Source of the DNA: Paraburkholderia lycopersici
GTDB taxonomy: Bacteria > Pseudomonadota > Gammaproteobacteria > Burkholderiales > Burkholderiaceae
Assembly: GCF_900096975.1 (NCBI RefSeq)
Contig: NZ_FMYQ01000002.1
Span: forward strand, 307,862-371,861
DNA: 64,000 nucleotides
Reading direction: 5' to 3'
Shown here: positions 55,703-64,000 of the stretch, piece by piece
Position numbering within the stretch: the first letter of the stretch is position 1
How the letters are laid out: every line of letters starts with the position of its first letter
The notes under the pieces: generated by a model
Told to the model about the DNA's origin: nothing
Seen by the model: the letters and a program-made list of their open reading frames with translations, nothing else
Databases searched by the model: none
Program-made: the position numbers and the translations under genes

Positions 55703-56806
55703 ATGAACAAGAACATTCTGGCCGTCCTTGGCGGGACGGTCCTGGCATTGACAGGCGCCGATGCATCGGCGCAGCAACTGACGCTGTACGGCGAGATGGA
55801 TACGAGCCTCGACTACATCAGCGACGTCGGCGGCCGCGCCCAGTATCGCGCCGACTCGGGTCTCATCGACGGGAGCTATTGGGGCCTGCGGGGCACCGAG
55901 GATCTCGGCGGCGGCAACGCCGCGATTTTTCGCCTCGAGCGCGGCTTCTCGGTGACGACGGGCGAGCCCTTCGACGACCATCCGTTCTATGTCGGTTTGC
56001 AATCCGAACGGTACGGCACGCTGACGCTCGGCCGTCAATACGACACGATGTACGATTACTTCGCGCCGTACACGCTCACGGGCGGCGCGGGCGGTACGGC
56101 ATTCGCGCATCCGTTCGACAACGACAACGCGAACAATTCCTGGCTCGTCTCGAACGCCGTGAAGGTTGCGAGCGCAACGTATGGCGGCTTGAGCGCCGGC
56201 GCGATGTACGCGTTTTCGAACGCGGCGGGGCGCTTCGCGCAGAACCGCGCCTACGGCTTTGGCGCCCACTACGACGGCGGCGCGTTCAACGCCGGCGTGG
56301 CATGGATGCACATCGACGGACGCGGCGCCTCCTCGGTGGGCGCGTACGATACGTCGGTCTTGCCGGGCGCGGGTCTCGTGCCGGCCGAGGTCGCCGTGCA
56401 GCGCGAAGACACGATAGGGGCGGGCATGAGCTACGCGCTCGGCGATGTCACGCTCGGAGCCGCCTGGTCACGCTCCGTTCACACGGGTGTCAGCAGCGCC
56501 GACGGCGGCGCGCCGTTGCCCTCGGTCGCGTTCAGCAACTACGAAGTGAATGCGCTCTGGCAAGTGACGCCCGCGTTCACGCTGGCGGGCATGTATGCGT
56601 ACACGAACGCCGCGGCGACGTCCGCGGCGCACTGGCATCAAGGCGCGCTGCAGGCCGGCTACCAACTGTCGAAGCGCACGGACGTCTACACCGAGGCGAT
56701 TTATCAGCGCGCCTCCTCCGGCGCGTTCGCGATGATCAACAGCTGCGATCCGTCGGGCGGGCGCAACCAGTTGCTCGTGTCGGCGGGCGTGCGGCATCGC
56801 TTCTGA
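55703..56806 (+). CDS. Gram-negative porin, Burkholderia OmpC type
   Basis: This 367-aa porin has a signal peptide (ILAVLGGTVLALTGADASAQ) and mature start QLTLYGEMDTSLDYIS. WGLRGTEDLGGGNAAIFRLE and the end VSAGVRHRF are family marks. The start MNKN fits the family; upstream codons in the same frame lack a signal sequence. It is monocistronic, third of its kind in the window, and close in layout to the one at 1898. Confidence 0.93.
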   Translation: MNKNILAVLGGTVLALTGADASAQQLTLYGEMDTSLDYISDVGGRAQYRADSGLIDGSYWGLRGTEDLGGGNAAIFRLERGFSVTTGEPFDDHPFYVGLQSERYGTLTLGRQYDTMYDYFAPYTLTGGAGGTAFAHPFDNDNANNSWLVSNAVKVASATYGGLSAGAMYAFSNAAGRFAQNRAYGFGAHYDGGAFNAGVAWMHIDGRGASSVGAYDTSVLPGAGLVPAEVAVQREDTIGAGMSYALGDVTLGAAWSRSVHTGVSSADGGAPLPSVAFSNYEVNALWQVTPAFTLAGMYAYTNAAATSAAHWHQGALQAGYQLSKRTDVYTEAIYQRASSGAFAMINSCDPSGGRNQLLVSAGVRHRF

Positions 56807-57016
56807 TTCCGATACGGCGCTCCCGCGCCCGTGCTCGCGCTGTAAGTGCCGACATGGGCGGTTCGCCGCCATCGGGAAAGTCAGCGCGGGAAAGTACTCA
56901 GCCTGGCGGACTACGATCGCGCTGCCGAAAGTAGTATTCTCTAGCGACGCGTCCCCCGGGGAGCGCCAAAGTACCATCGCGAAGCAATCAAATATCCGAT
57001 AAAGAGGAGAGGTTGA

Positions 57017-57820
57017 ATGAAGTTGTCGAAGCTCCTGCTCACCAGCGCGCTTGCCGTATCGGCACTTGGATTTACCGCGGTTTCCGCTCACGCGGAAGAC
57101 CTGCTGGATTCCGTCAAGCAATCGGGGGTGCTCAAGATTGGACTGGAAGGCACCTATCCCCCGTTCGATTCCCGTGACAGCAAGGGCGAACTCGTCGGCT
57201 TCGACGTGGATGTCGCGAAGGCCGTGGCGGCCAGGCTCGGTGTCAAGCCCGAGTTCATTCCCACCGAATGGAGCGGCATCATCGCAGCGCTGCAGGCCGG
57301 CAAGTTCGACGTGATCGTCAACCAGGTGACCATCACGCCGCAACGCCAGCAGGCGCTCGACTTCAGCCAGCCGTACACGTACTCGGCCGCACAGCTTATC
57401 CAGCGCGCCGACGACAAACGCGAGTTCAAGGCGCTCGACGAATTCAAGGGCGACAAAAAGCTCGGCGTGACGCTCGGGACCAACTATGACCAGATGGCGC
57501 GCGCCGTGCCGGGCATCAACGTGCAGACCTACCCCGGCGCACCCGAAAAGCTGCGCGACCTGGCCGCGAAGCGGATCGACGCGACGATCGACGACCGCCT
57601 GATGCTGCCGTACATCATCAAGACGTCGCAGTTGCCGTTGCGTCCGGGCGTGGTGCTCAAGGGCGCCGATCAGGAAATGGGCATTCCGTTCCGCAAGGGC
57701 AATCCGAAGTTCGAGAAGGCGATCAACGACGCGCTCACGTCGCTCAAGCAGGACGGCACGCTCAAAAAGATCTCCGTGCACTGGTTCGGCCAGGACGTCA
57801 CGCAACCGCTCTCGCAGTAA
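57017..57820 (+). CDS. amino-acid ABC transporter binding protein, cystine (FliY/TcyJ) type
   Basis: This 267-aa periplasmic receptor has a signal peptide (LLTSALAVSALGFTAVSAHA) and mature start EDLLDSVKQSGVLKIG. LEGTYPPFDSRDSKGELVGF, INQVTITPQRQQALDFSQPY and LGTNYDQMARAVPG match cystine-binding FliY. No permease or ATPase follows, so the partners are elsewhere. AAAGAGGAGAGGTTGA precedes the ATG. Its cystine-like nature adds another sulfur source to the region. Confidence 0.88.
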   Translation: MKLSKLLLTSALAVSALGFTAVSAHAEDLLDSVKQSGVLKIGLEGTYPPFDSRDSKGELVGFDVDVAKAVAARLGVKPEFIPTEWSGIIAALQAGKFDVIVNQVTITPQRQQALDFSQPYTYSAAQLIQRADDKREFKALDEFKGDKKLGVTLGTNYDQMARAVPGINVQTYPGAPEKLRDLAAKRIDATIDDRLMLPYIIKTSQLPLRPGVVLKGADQEMGIPFRKGNPKFEKAINDALTSLKQDGTLKKISVHWFGQDVTQPLSQ

Positions 57821-57849
57821 CGCCTGGCGCGCTTTCTGACGATTCCCGA

Positions 57850-57885
57850 CGATCGCGCCGGCCGTATCGATGGCCGGCGCGATCG
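57850..57885. terminator. 14-bp inverted repeat between convergent genes
   Basis: CGATCGCGCCGGCC, an 8-base loop and GGCCGGCGCGATCG form a perfect 14-bp stem 30 bases after the cystine-type gene. It has no T tract. It sits between converging genes and probably ends both transcripts. Confidence 0.6.
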
Positions 57886-57961
57886 CTTGCGGGTTCCGGC
57901 GCGCTTTCTGGTTCGCTACACGGCTTCCCGAACGTAGCGGGCAACTCCCGCTGAGCGCGCT

Positions 57962-58444
57962 CTACCGACTTGGCGCGTCGTTCGATTGCGGCGCGCTTGC
58001 CGCGGCGGCAAGCATCGTTCCCCGGCAGGCCGGCGTTCCGCAGCGGCAAACGTAGTCGCGCATGGTGTCTTCGCCCGCATCGTCGGGCAGTTCGAGCGCG
58101 TAGTCGATGAAAAGCTCTTCGCCGGGCATGATGTCGCGGCATGCGTCGATGAACACGTGACCGTCTATTTCGATCGTCTCGCAGTTCGCCTGGCAGGCGT
58201 GATTGAGCCAGCGGGCCCAGTTGCCGCCCTGGCCGCCGTCGATGACGCGGCCGTCGGAAAGGCCAAAAAGAAACGTATGCGCGTCGTCTTCGCGCAGACG
58301 ATAACGCCAGGCGGCGCTGCGCCAACTGATGATCTTGCCCTTGTACTCGAAGATACGCTCGCCAGCCCGCAACAGGCGCAGTGCATAGACGCCTCTTCCG
58401 TGCACCGGCGAACGCCGGACAGTCATTCGTTTGCTCATGGCCAT
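57962..58444 (-). CDS. SET-domain protein (putative lysine methyltransferase)
   Basis: This 160-aa compact SET protein has VRRSPVHGRGVYALRLLRAG, the AdoMet/lysine-site text NHACQANCETIEIDGHVFID (cf. NHSCxPN), GEELFIDYAL and a post-SET Cys cluster VCRCGTPACRG. Bacterial SET proteins methylate lysine on ribosomal, chromatin-like or host proteins. ATG at 58444 or 58438 both fit; no clear ribosome site is visible. It is convergent with the cystine-type gene. Confidence 0.87.
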   Translation of the reverse strand: MAMSKRMTVRRSPVHGRGVYALRLLRAGERIFEYKGKIISWRSAAWRYRLREDDAHTFLFGLSDGRVIDGGQGGNWARWLNHACQANCETIEIDGHVFIDACRDIMPGEELFIDYALELPDDAGEDTMRDYVCRCGTPACRGTMLAAAASAPQSNDAPSR

Positions 58445-58839
58445 GTCCACGCGTTGAACGCGTGCAGTATAAGCGGCCACGATGAAAGCGCGTAACGAAA
58501 TTGCATATGCCCGGTGCCGTGCGATATCGCGTCTTCACATGCTGGGCGCACCGTATCGAACGGGCGTGGCGCGCCGGTCCCGTTCCCGTCCGTCGAGCTC
58601 CCGGACGGCGTCGGCGCAACCTGGCCGGGTTTCCCCTGTTCTCCGCAAGCCAGGCGCTGAAACCGTCTGCCGGCCATTCCGTGATCGCCGTAATCGTTTC
58701 GAATCCGCTGCCGAACCGCTTGCGTTTGCCTTCGGCGCCTGAATCATCTTCCAGCCGTTGCCTGCGGGGTCGCGGAACCCGGCATCGACGCTGCCGAAGC
58801 GGCCCATCGGCTTCTGCGTGAATTCCGCGCCGAGCGCCT
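58445..58839. other. gap with a truncated VOC gene
   Basis: Nearly 400 bases between the SET gene and the chemoreceptor gene end. The right part holds a VOC-domain remnant. The left part shows no gene, though one minus-strand frame contains FGSGFETITAITEWPADG, which may be further decayed coding sequence. Confidence 0.45.
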
Positions 58840-58858
58840 TCAGCCGCGCTTGGCTCGC
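58733..58858 (-). pseudogene. VOC (glyoxalase-like) domain 3' remnant
   Basis: The minus-strand frame reads [39 protein letters not shown]. This is the typical last beta-alpha-beta unit of a VOC-family protein (LKALGVEFTxxP...FxDPxGNxxxL). The N-terminal two-thirds is missing and the frame overruns the normal stop. The 3' end of the chemoreceptor gene overlaps its 5' side, suggesting a deletion joined the two. Confidence 0.65.
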
Positions 58859-60411
58859 GCGGCGCCGCCGTCGAACACGGCCACCGCGTCTTCGAGCCTC
58901 TTCGTCCGCGCGCTGAGCGCCTCGGCCGCGGCTGCGGACTCGTGCACCATGCGGGCATTCTGCTGCGTGACCTGGTCGAGGTGGGTGATGGCGATGTTGA
59001 CCTGGCCGATGCCTTCGGACTGTTCTTTCGTCGCGAGGCTGATTTCGTGAATCAGATCGGCCGCGCGCGTGACCTGGTCCATGATGTCCTCCATCGCGTC
59101 GCCGGCCTTGTTGACGAGTTCGCTGCCGGCCGTCGTCTTGCGCACGCTGTCATTGATCAGCGAAGTGATTTCCTTCGCGGCTTGGGCGCTGCGCTGCGCA
59201 AGCGTGCGCACTTCGCTGGCCACCACGGCGAAGCCCCGGCCTTGCGCGCCGGCGCGCGCGGCTTCCACCGCCGCGTTGAGCGCGAGGATGTTGGTCTGAA
59301 ACGCGATGCCGTCGATGATGCCGATGATCTCGCTGATCTTCTTGCTGGCGACGGCGATTTCGCCCATTGTCGCGACCACTTGCCCGACCACCTCGCCGCC
59401 CGCGGCGGCCGCGTTGCTGGTCGTGCCCGCAAGCTGGCTGGCCAGCGCGGCCGTGTCGGCGTTGTTCTTCACGGTCGCCGTCATCTGCTCCATGGAGGCC
59501 GCCGTTTGCTCCAGGCTGGCGGCCGCCTCCTCGCTGCGCCGCGAAACCTCGTTGTTGCGGCTGGCGATGTCGGCGCTTGCGTGGCGCAGGCCCGATAGCT
59601 GCTCGCTCACGTCGTCCACGAGCGAGCGCAGATTGAGGCCCGCCTGGGCGACGGCCCGCTGGATCATGCCGATTTCGTCGGCGCGATTCACGGTCATGCT
59701 GCCTGCGGACTGGCCCGACGCCACGGCGAGTGACTGTTCGAGCACGTGCTTCAGGGGCCGCGCGATCTGCGCTTCGAGGCCGGCCGTCGTCAGCAGCAGA
59801 ACCGCGGCGATGGTGCCGGAGAAGCCTTCGATCATCGAGCCGCGCAAACCGAACAGGAACCCGGCCGCAACCGTGAGCGCAATCGCGACGAACATGGCGC
59901 AACGGATGCGCCACCGCAGCGGTATCACCTGCCACAGCGACAGCCAGGCAAGCGCGCCATTGCGCACGACGAGCCCTTGGTGAAACGCGCGGCTACCGGC
60001 CTTGTTCGCGCGGAACTCGCCGTACAGCTTTTCCGCGGCGGCGATCTCTTCCTGGCCCGGTTTGGTGCGCACCGAAATGTACCCGGCGAGCCGCCCATCG
60101 CGAAACACCGGTGTCGCATTGGCCCGCACCCAGTAGTGGTCGCCGTCCTTGCGGCGATTCTTGACCAGGGCCGTCCACGACAAACCCGCCTTGAGCGTCG
60201 CCCATAAATCGGCAAACGCCTGCGTGGGCATGTCGGGGTGCCGGACGATGTTGTGCGGCTTGGCGAGCAATTCCTCGATGGAAAATCCGCATGCCTTGGT
60301 GAACGCCGAATTGGCGTAGGTGATACGGCCCTTCGCGTCCGTCATGGACATGAGCGTTGCATCTGCCGCTATTTCGTATTCACGTTGAGTAACGGGTAGG
60401 TTCTCGCGCAC
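58840..60411 (-). CDS. PAS-containing methyl-accepting chemotaxis protein, Aer-like
   Basis: This 523-aa chemoreceptor has an N-terminal PAS domain (about residues 1-110; [37 protein letters not shown]) of the Aer type that can sense redox state through FAD. Two membrane segments follow ([19 protein letters not shown] and a second just after), then HAMP-like text and the signalling hairpin [20 protein letters not shown]. The GTG at 60411 starts [13 protein letters not shown] and has AAAGG 7 bases upstream. An in-frame extension to 60480 lacks homology and covers the tandem repeats. Confidence 0.9.
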   Translation of the reverse strand: MRENLPVTQREYEIAADATLMSMTDAKGRITYANSAFTKACGFSIEELLAKPHNIVRHPDMPTQAFADLWATLKAGLSWTALVKNRRKDGDHYWVRANATPVFRDGRLAGYISVRTKPGQEEIAAAEKLYGEFRANKAGSRAFHQGLVVRNGALAWLSLWQVIPLRWRIRCAMFVAIALTVAAGFLFGLRGSMIEGFSGTIAAVLLLTTAGLEAQIARPLKHVLEQSLAVASGQSAGSMTVNRADEIGMIQRAVAQAGLNLRSLVDDVSEQLSGLRHASADIASRNNEVSRRSEEAAASLEQTAASMEQMTATVKNNADTAALASQLAGTTSNAAAAGGEVVGQVVATMGEIAVASKKISEIIGIIDGIAFQTNILALNAAVEAARAGAQGRGFAVVASEVRTLAQRSAQAAKEITSLINDSVRKTTAGSELVNKAGDAMEDIMDQVTRAADLIHEISLATKEQSEGIGQVNIAITHLDQVTQQNARMVHESAAAAEALSARTKRLEDAVAVFDGGAARAKRG

Positions 60412-60423
60412 GTTGTACCTTTG

Positions 60424-60456
60424 GGACCAGAAAAGGACCAGAAAAGGACCAGAAAA
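60424..60456. repeat. three tandem copies of an 11-base unit
   Basis: GGACCAGAAAA is repeated three times without change, directly upstream of the ribosome site of the chemoreceptor gene. The 11-base period equals about one DNA helical turn. Copy-number change by slippage could alter expression. Confidence 0.9.
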
Positions 60457-60623
60457 TCCGGGCTCAGCCGCAAAATGCACGCTGATGATCCGGTCAGGAA
60501 TAACCGTAGCGCGAGGATATTTCAGAAAGGTGCTTCGATAATGCGGTTTTCAAAAAGGAGAACGGGATCGCGACCTTACGCCGCAATCGCAAACGTTAGC
60601 GATGCGCGTCCTTAAAAAGCGAT

Positions 60624-61391
60624 TCACTTGAGCCGCCCGGCCAGAAACTGCTGCAACCGCTCGCTGCGCGGCGCATTGAGGACTTCCTTCGGGTCGCCTT
60701 GCTCTTCGATTTTCCCCTTGTGCAAAAACACGACGTGATTGGACACATTACGCGCGAAGCCCATTTCGTGCGTCACGACGATCATCGTGCGGCCTTCTTC
60801 GGCGAGGGCCTGCATCACGCGCAGCACTTCGCCCACGAGTTCGGGGTCGAGCGCGGAGGTGGGCTCGTCGAACAGCATCACCTCGGGTTCCATGGCGAGC
60901 GCGCGCGCGATCGCCACGCGCTGCTGCTGGCCACCCGAAAGATGCGATGGATATTTGTGCTCGACGCCCGCGGCAAGGCCCACTTTGTCGAGGTATTTGC
61001 GCGCGCGGGTCTCGGCCTCGCCGCGGCTCAATCCAAGTACGCTCACGGGCGCTTCGACGATGTTTTCGAGCACGGTCATGTGCGCCCAGAGGTTGAAGTG
61101 CTGAAACACCATGGAGAGGCGCGTGCGCATTTTCTGCAGCTGGCTCGGATCGCTCACGCGCAGCGAGCCGCTGCGGTCGGCGCTCGTGCGGATTTCCTCG
61201 CCGTTGAGCGTAATGCGTCCCGAGCAGGGCGATTCGAGGAAGTTGATGCAACGCAGGAACGTGCTCTTTCCCGAACCGCTCGAGCCGATCAGGCTGATTA
61301 CGTCGCCAGCCTTTGCCTTGAGCGATACGCCCTTCAACACCTCGTTCTCGCCGAACTTCTTGTGCAGGTCGTCGACAATCAGCTTGTACAT
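60624..61391 (-). CDS. hisP: histidine-type ABC transporter ATPase HisP
   Basis: This 255-aa ATPase of the polar amino acid class has Walker A GSSGSGKST (36-44), Q-loop MVFQHFNLWAHMTVLEN, signature LSGGQQQRVAIARAL, Walker B VMLFDEPTSALDPELVGEV and VVTHEMGFARNVS. The HisP-specific NLWAHMTVLENI is present. It is last in the hisJ-hisQ-hisM-hisP order, 32 bases after the HisM gene. Confidence 0.92.
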   Translation of the reverse strand: MYKLIVDDLHKKFGENEVLKGVSLKAKAGDVISLIGSSGSGKSTFLRCINFLESPCSGRITLNGEEIRTSADRSGSLRVSDPSQLQKMRTRLSMVFQHFNLWAHMTVLENIVEAPVSVLGLSRGEAETRARKYLDKVGLAAGVEHKYPSHLSGGQQQRVAIARALAMEPEVMLFDEPTSALDPELVGEVLRVMQALAEEGRTMIVVTHEMGFARNVSNHVVFLHKGKIEEQGDPKEVLNAPRSERLQQFLAGRLK

Positions 61392-61423
61392 TCTCGATAC
61401 ACTCCATCAGGACTGCGTGTCAT

Positions 61424-62137
61424 TCAACGGCCTTGCGGTTTCAGATAAGCCAGCATCCGGGATTCCATGCGGCGGAACGCCCAGATCAGGGCAAAGACGA
61501 TGGACGCATAGAGCGCCGCCGCAATGCCGTAGGCCTGAAACGTCATATAAGTGGCGGAATTCGCGTCGCGCGCCACCTTCAGGATGTCTGGCACCGTCGC
61601 CGTGAACGCGAGCGTGGTGGCGTGCAGCATCAGGATCACTTCGTTGCTGTACGAAGGCAGAGCGCGCCGCAATGCGGATGGCAGGATGATGCGCGTATAG
61701 ACCTTGGTCTTCGACATGCCGTAGGCTTGCGCGGCTTCGATTTCCCCGTACGAGGTCTCGCGGATGGCTCCCGCGAAAATCTCGGTGGCGTAGGCGCACT
61801 CGTTCAACGCGAACGCAAGCAGCGTGCAATTCATGGCACTGCGAAAGAAGTCGCCGAGTAGCGCATTCGAGTGGACGAAGTGCAGGCTGTAAATACCGGT
61901 GTAGCAGAGCAGCAGCTGCACATAGAGCGGCGTGCCGCGAAACACATACGTGTAGACCCAGACAGGCCGGGAAATCCACGCGTTGCGCGATGCCCTCGCA
62001 ATGGCCAGCGGCACGGCCAGCAGAAAGCCGGCCACGATCGAAACGACGAGCAGCCAGAGCGTGATGACGAGACCGCTGGCGTTGAAGCCGTCGCTGTACA
62101 GGTAATTTGGCCAGTACTGACGAAGCAGTTCGATCAC
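61424..62137 (-). CDS. hisM: histidine-type ABC transporter permease HisM
   Basis: This 237-aa inner-membrane permease has about five hydrophobic segments. YVFRGTPLYVQLLLCYTGIY and the EAA loop GEIEAAQAYGMSKTKVYTRI are HisM marks. The start is GTG at 62137 and overlaps the HisQ stop (GTGA), so the two are translationally coupled. A longer frame to the right only shadows hisQ. Confidence 0.92.
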   Translation of the reverse strand: MIELLRQYWPNYLYSDGFNASGLVITLWLLVVSIVAGFLLAVPLAIARASRNAWISRPVWVYTYVFRGTPLYVQLLLCYTGIYSLHFVHSNALLGDFFRSAMNCTLLAFALNECAYATEIFAGAIRETSYGEIEAAQAYGMSKTKVYTRIILPSALRRALPSYSNEVILMLHATTLAFTATVPDILKVARDANSATYMTFQAYGIAAALYASIVFALIWAFRRMESRMLAYLKPQGR

Positions 62138-62823
62138 AGCGCAGCCCTCCGCACACCGGTCGAGTAGCGTTTTTCGAGGCGGTGCAAAGCCAGATTGGAA
62201 ACCGTGGTGATGGCGAGATAGATTGCGCCGGTCACGAGCGTGAAAAAGAAAAAGGCTTGCGTGGCCTTGCCGGCGTCCTGCGCGGCTTTCACCACGTCGG
62301 CGAGGCCGATGATCGAGACGAGCGCCGTCGCTTTCACGAGCACCTGCCAGTTGTTGCCGATGCCGGGCAGCGCAAAGCGCATCATCTGCGGGAACAGGAT
62401 GCGCGTGAATACCCGCGTGGAACTCATGCCGTACGCGAAACCCGCTTCGATCTGCCCGCGCGGGACGGCGAGAAACGCGCCGCGGAAGGTCTCCGTGAAG
62501 TACGCGCCGTAGATGAAGCCGAGCGTGATGACGCCCGCCACGAATGGATCGATGTCGATCTGGTCCATCCCCATCATGTCGGTCACGTCGTTGAGCCAGA
62601 TCTGGATGCCGTAGAACAGCAGCAGCATCAGCACGAGGTCGGGAACCGCGCGAATGAGCGTGGTGTACGTCGTGCCGAAGCGAGCAAGCGCGCGGTTGGG
62701 CGAGAGCTTCGCCGCAGCGCCCGCGAGCCCCAGCACAAACGCGGCGCCGAGCGAGAGCACCGCGAGCTTGATGGTTTCCCACGTGCCCGCGAGGAGCAGC
62801 GGGCCGAAGCCTTGAAAGACCAT
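62134..62823 (-). CDS. hisQ: histidine-type ABC transporter permease HisQ
   Basis: This 229-aa inner-membrane permease has LIRAVPDLVLMLLLFYGIQI and the cytoplasmic loop GQIEAGFAYGMSSTRVFTRI, which contacts HisP. It pairs with HisM. It begins 41 bases after the binding-protein gene, with AGGA upstream of the ATG. Confidence 0.92.
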   Translation of the reverse strand: MVFQGFGPLLLAGTWETIKLAVLSLGAAFVLGLAGAAAKLSPNRALARFGTTYTTLIRAVPDLVLMLLLFYGIQIWLNDVTDMMGMDQIDIDPFVAGVITLGFIYGAYFTETFRGAFLAVPRGQIEAGFAYGMSSTRVFTRILFPQMMRFALPGIGNNWQVLVKATALVSIIGLADVVKAAQDAGKATQAFFFFTLVTGAIYLAITTVSNLALHRLEKRYSTGVRRAAL

Positions 62824-62863
62824 GAAGGAATGTCCTGATCAATGCAGGTGAAGACAGCGGCGC

Positions 62864-63622
62864 TTAACCGCCATACACGTCGAAGTCGAAATATTTCGAC
62901 TCGATCTTCTTGTATGTGCCGTCCTTGATCATGTCGGCAATCGTCTTGTCGATCTTCGCCTTGAGGTCGGCGTCTTCCTTGCGCAGGCCGATGGCGGCGG
63001 CGCCTGTGGGAATTTCCGGGCCCGCGAACGCGAACCCCGCGCCGCGCGGCGTCTTCAGGAAGCCGAGATCGGCCTGGACTTCGTCCTGCAGCGCGGCGTC
63101 GAGGCGCCCGGACTGCAGGTCCAGATAGACCTGGTCCTGGTTCTGGTAGGGGATCACGCCGATGCCCCTGGGCGCCCAGTTTTCCTTCGCATAGGTTTCC
63201 TGAATCGAGCCTTGCTCGACGCCCACCGTCTTGCCCTGGAGCGACGCGATGGTCGGCTGGAGCGGCGAACCCTTTTTCGCGACGAGCCGCGTGGGCGTAT
63301 TGAAGAGTTTTGCCGAGAAGGCGATCTGCTGTTCGCGCTGAGGGGTGATCGTGAGCGCGGAGAGTGCGCCGTCGAACTTCTTGGCCTTGAGGCCCGGAAT
63401 CATGCCGTCGAAATCCTGTTCAACCCATACGCACTTCGCATTCAGGCGCTTGCAGATTTCGTTGCCGAGATCGATGTCGAAACCGACCAGCTTGCCGTCC
63501 GTCGCCTTCGATTCGAATGGCGCGTAGCTGGCGTCGGTGCCGAAGCGGATGGTGGACCAGTCTTTCGCATAGGCGCCACCGGCAGCAAGGGCGAGGGCGA
63601 CACTCAAGGCAATTTTCTTCAT
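62864..63622 (-). CDS. histidine/polar amino acid binding protein, HisJ/ArgT-like
   Basis: This 252-aa periplasmic protein has a signal peptide (IALSVALALAAGGAYAK) and mature start DWSTIRFGTDASYAPFESKA. LVGFDIDLGNEICKRLNAKC, ALSALTITPQREQQIAFSAK and VEQGSIQETYAKENW are HisJ/ArgT marks, with two Cys as in the family. TTGGAG lies 7 bases before the ATG. Divergent hutH and HutC-like operators upstream point to histidine as the physiological cargo. Confidence 0.9.
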   Translation of the reverse strand: MKKIALSVALALAAGGAYAKDWSTIRFGTDASYAPFESKATDGKLVGFDIDLGNEICKRLNAKCVWVEQDFDGMIPGLKAKKFDGALSALTITPQREQQIAFSAKLFNTPTRLVAKKGSPLQPTIASLQGKTVGVEQGSIQETYAKENWAPRGIGVIPYQNQDQVYLDLQSGRLDAALQDEVQADLGFLKTPRGAGFAFAGPEIPTGAAAIGLRKEDADLKAKIDKTIADMIKDGTYKKIESKYFDFDVYGG

Positions 63623-63675
63623 GAAGTCTCCAATAGGAAGGGTGCCTGGTCAGATGACTGGATCGGCCCCGGGAG

Positions 63676-63687
63676 TTGTCTATACAA
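63676..63687. promoter_or_regulatory. HutC-like operator 1
   Basis: TTGTCTATACAA is a near palindrome (TTGT-N4-ACAA) 53 bases before the histidine binding-protein start. It is the reverse-complement form of operator 2, and suits repression of the transporter by HutC, relieved by urocanate. Confidence 0.65.
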
Positions 63688-63813
63688 TTATCGATGTGCC
63701 GAAAAGGCCGGCAATCGGTGTTATCACCTGGGATTTCACTGTGCCGCAATCGAAGGACAACGTAATTTCAGCATCGGGGAAGCAGCGTGCGGGTATACAT
63801 GTAGGTCGTTTAA

Positions 63814-63827
63814 CTTGTATAGACAAG
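63814..63827. promoter_or_regulatory. HutC-like operator 2
   Basis: CTTGTATAGACAAG has perfect 5-bp arms CTTGT/ACAAG around ATAG and matches the HutC (GntR family) operator type seen in hut regions. It lies 48 bases before the hutH start. Confidence 0.75.
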
Positions 63828-63852
63828 ATGGATTCGGTAATCTAATTCCACC

Positions 63853-63864
63853 TTGTCCAGACAA
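63853..63864. promoter_or_regulatory. HutC-like operator 3
   Basis: TTGTCCAGACAA shares the TTGT-N4-ACAA frame with the other two sites and lies 11 bases before the hutH start, where bound repressor would block initiation. Confidence 0.6.
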
Positions 63865-63875
63865 CTTACATTGCG

Positions 63876-64000
63876 ATGATTAAACTGACCCCCGGCCACC
63901 TTACCCTTCCCCAACTGCGCCAGATCGCGCGCGAGGCAGTCAGGCTCGATCTCGATCCGGCCAGCTTCGCCGCCATCGACGCGGGCGCGCGCGCCGTCGC
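63876..64000 (+). CDS. hutH: histidine ammonia-lyase HutH, 5' part
   Basis: The window ends 125 bases into this gene. The visible residues begin MIKLTPGHLTLPQLRQIARE, followed by AVRLDLDPASFAAIDAGARAV. This is the usual N-terminus of histidine ammonia-lyase, which deaminates histidine to urocanate. The active-site Ala-Ser-Gly lies outside the window. The operators and the divergent histidine importer support the call. No strong Shine-Dalgarno is visible. Confidence 0.82.
   Translation, partial: MIKLTPGHLTLPQLRQIAREAVRLDLDPASFAAIDAGARAV

Overview
The window is a 64 kb piece of a high-GC chromosome or megaplasmid from a Burkholderiaceae bacterium, most likely Paraburkholderia or a close relative. 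This is inferred from three Burkholderia-type trimeric porins, the codon use, a second CIRCE-controlled groESL pair, and several lineage-typical families (DUF899 with DUF2182, BKACE, SfnB paralogues). No tRNA, rRNA, CRISPR array, insertion sequence or phage gene was seen.

Layout. 1-5.3 kb: end of a hybrid sensor kinase, a porin, and a paralogous groES-groEL operon. 5.3-33.2 kb: one very large organosulfur-scavenging island. Its left part has two divergent operons: a leftward one (sulfonate-type binding protein, LLM flavin monooxygenase, thiol dioxygenase, four-domain rhodanese) and a rightward SsuC/SsuB-type permease, ATPase and binding protein. A LysR-flanked leftward unit follows (binding protein, SfnB-like oxidoreductase, and a dead LLM gene). 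Its right part is a sigma-54/SfnR regulon: SfnR, three more SfnB-like flavoproteins, an FMN reductase, SfnG (dimethylsulfone monooxygenase), a complete Liv-type five-gene ABC transporter, a DmoA-like monooxygenase, a fifth SfnB-like protein and an unusual amidohydrolase. Three -24/-12 promoters with correct GG-N10-GC spacing can be read directly.

33.3-40 kb is a patchwork of a glutathione S-transferase, small hypothetical genes, decayed genes (glycine-zipper frameshift, SYLF remnant), a lone receiver protein and a FixL/FixJ-like pair. 40-49.2 kb is a catabolic gene set of unknown substrate: AraC regulator, divergent BKACE, MFS carrier, quinone oxidoreductase, TauD-type dioxygenase, RBBP9-type hydrolase, DsbA/FrnE-like protein, Rieske ferredoxin, porin and BON protein. 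49.4-53.1 kb holds DUF2182, DUF899, a TPR/winged-helix regulator and a beta-propeller protein. 53.1-58.5 kb holds a BtuB receptor behind a cobalamin riboswitch, a porin, a cystine-type binding protein and a SET-domain protein. 58.8-64 kb holds an Aer-like chemoreceptor and a histidine ABC transporter divergent from the start of hutH, with three HutC-like operators between them.

The genes suggest a soil or rhizosphere organism that responds to sulfate limitation by importing sulfonates, sulfones or sulfides and releasing sulfite with FMNH2-dependent enzymes. The strongest candidate for something new is the pairing of a Liv-type (amino-acid/amide class) transporter with SfnG, DmoA-like and SfnB-like enzymes under sigma-54 control. 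The second is the unassigned BKACE-Rieske-dioxygenase pathway.
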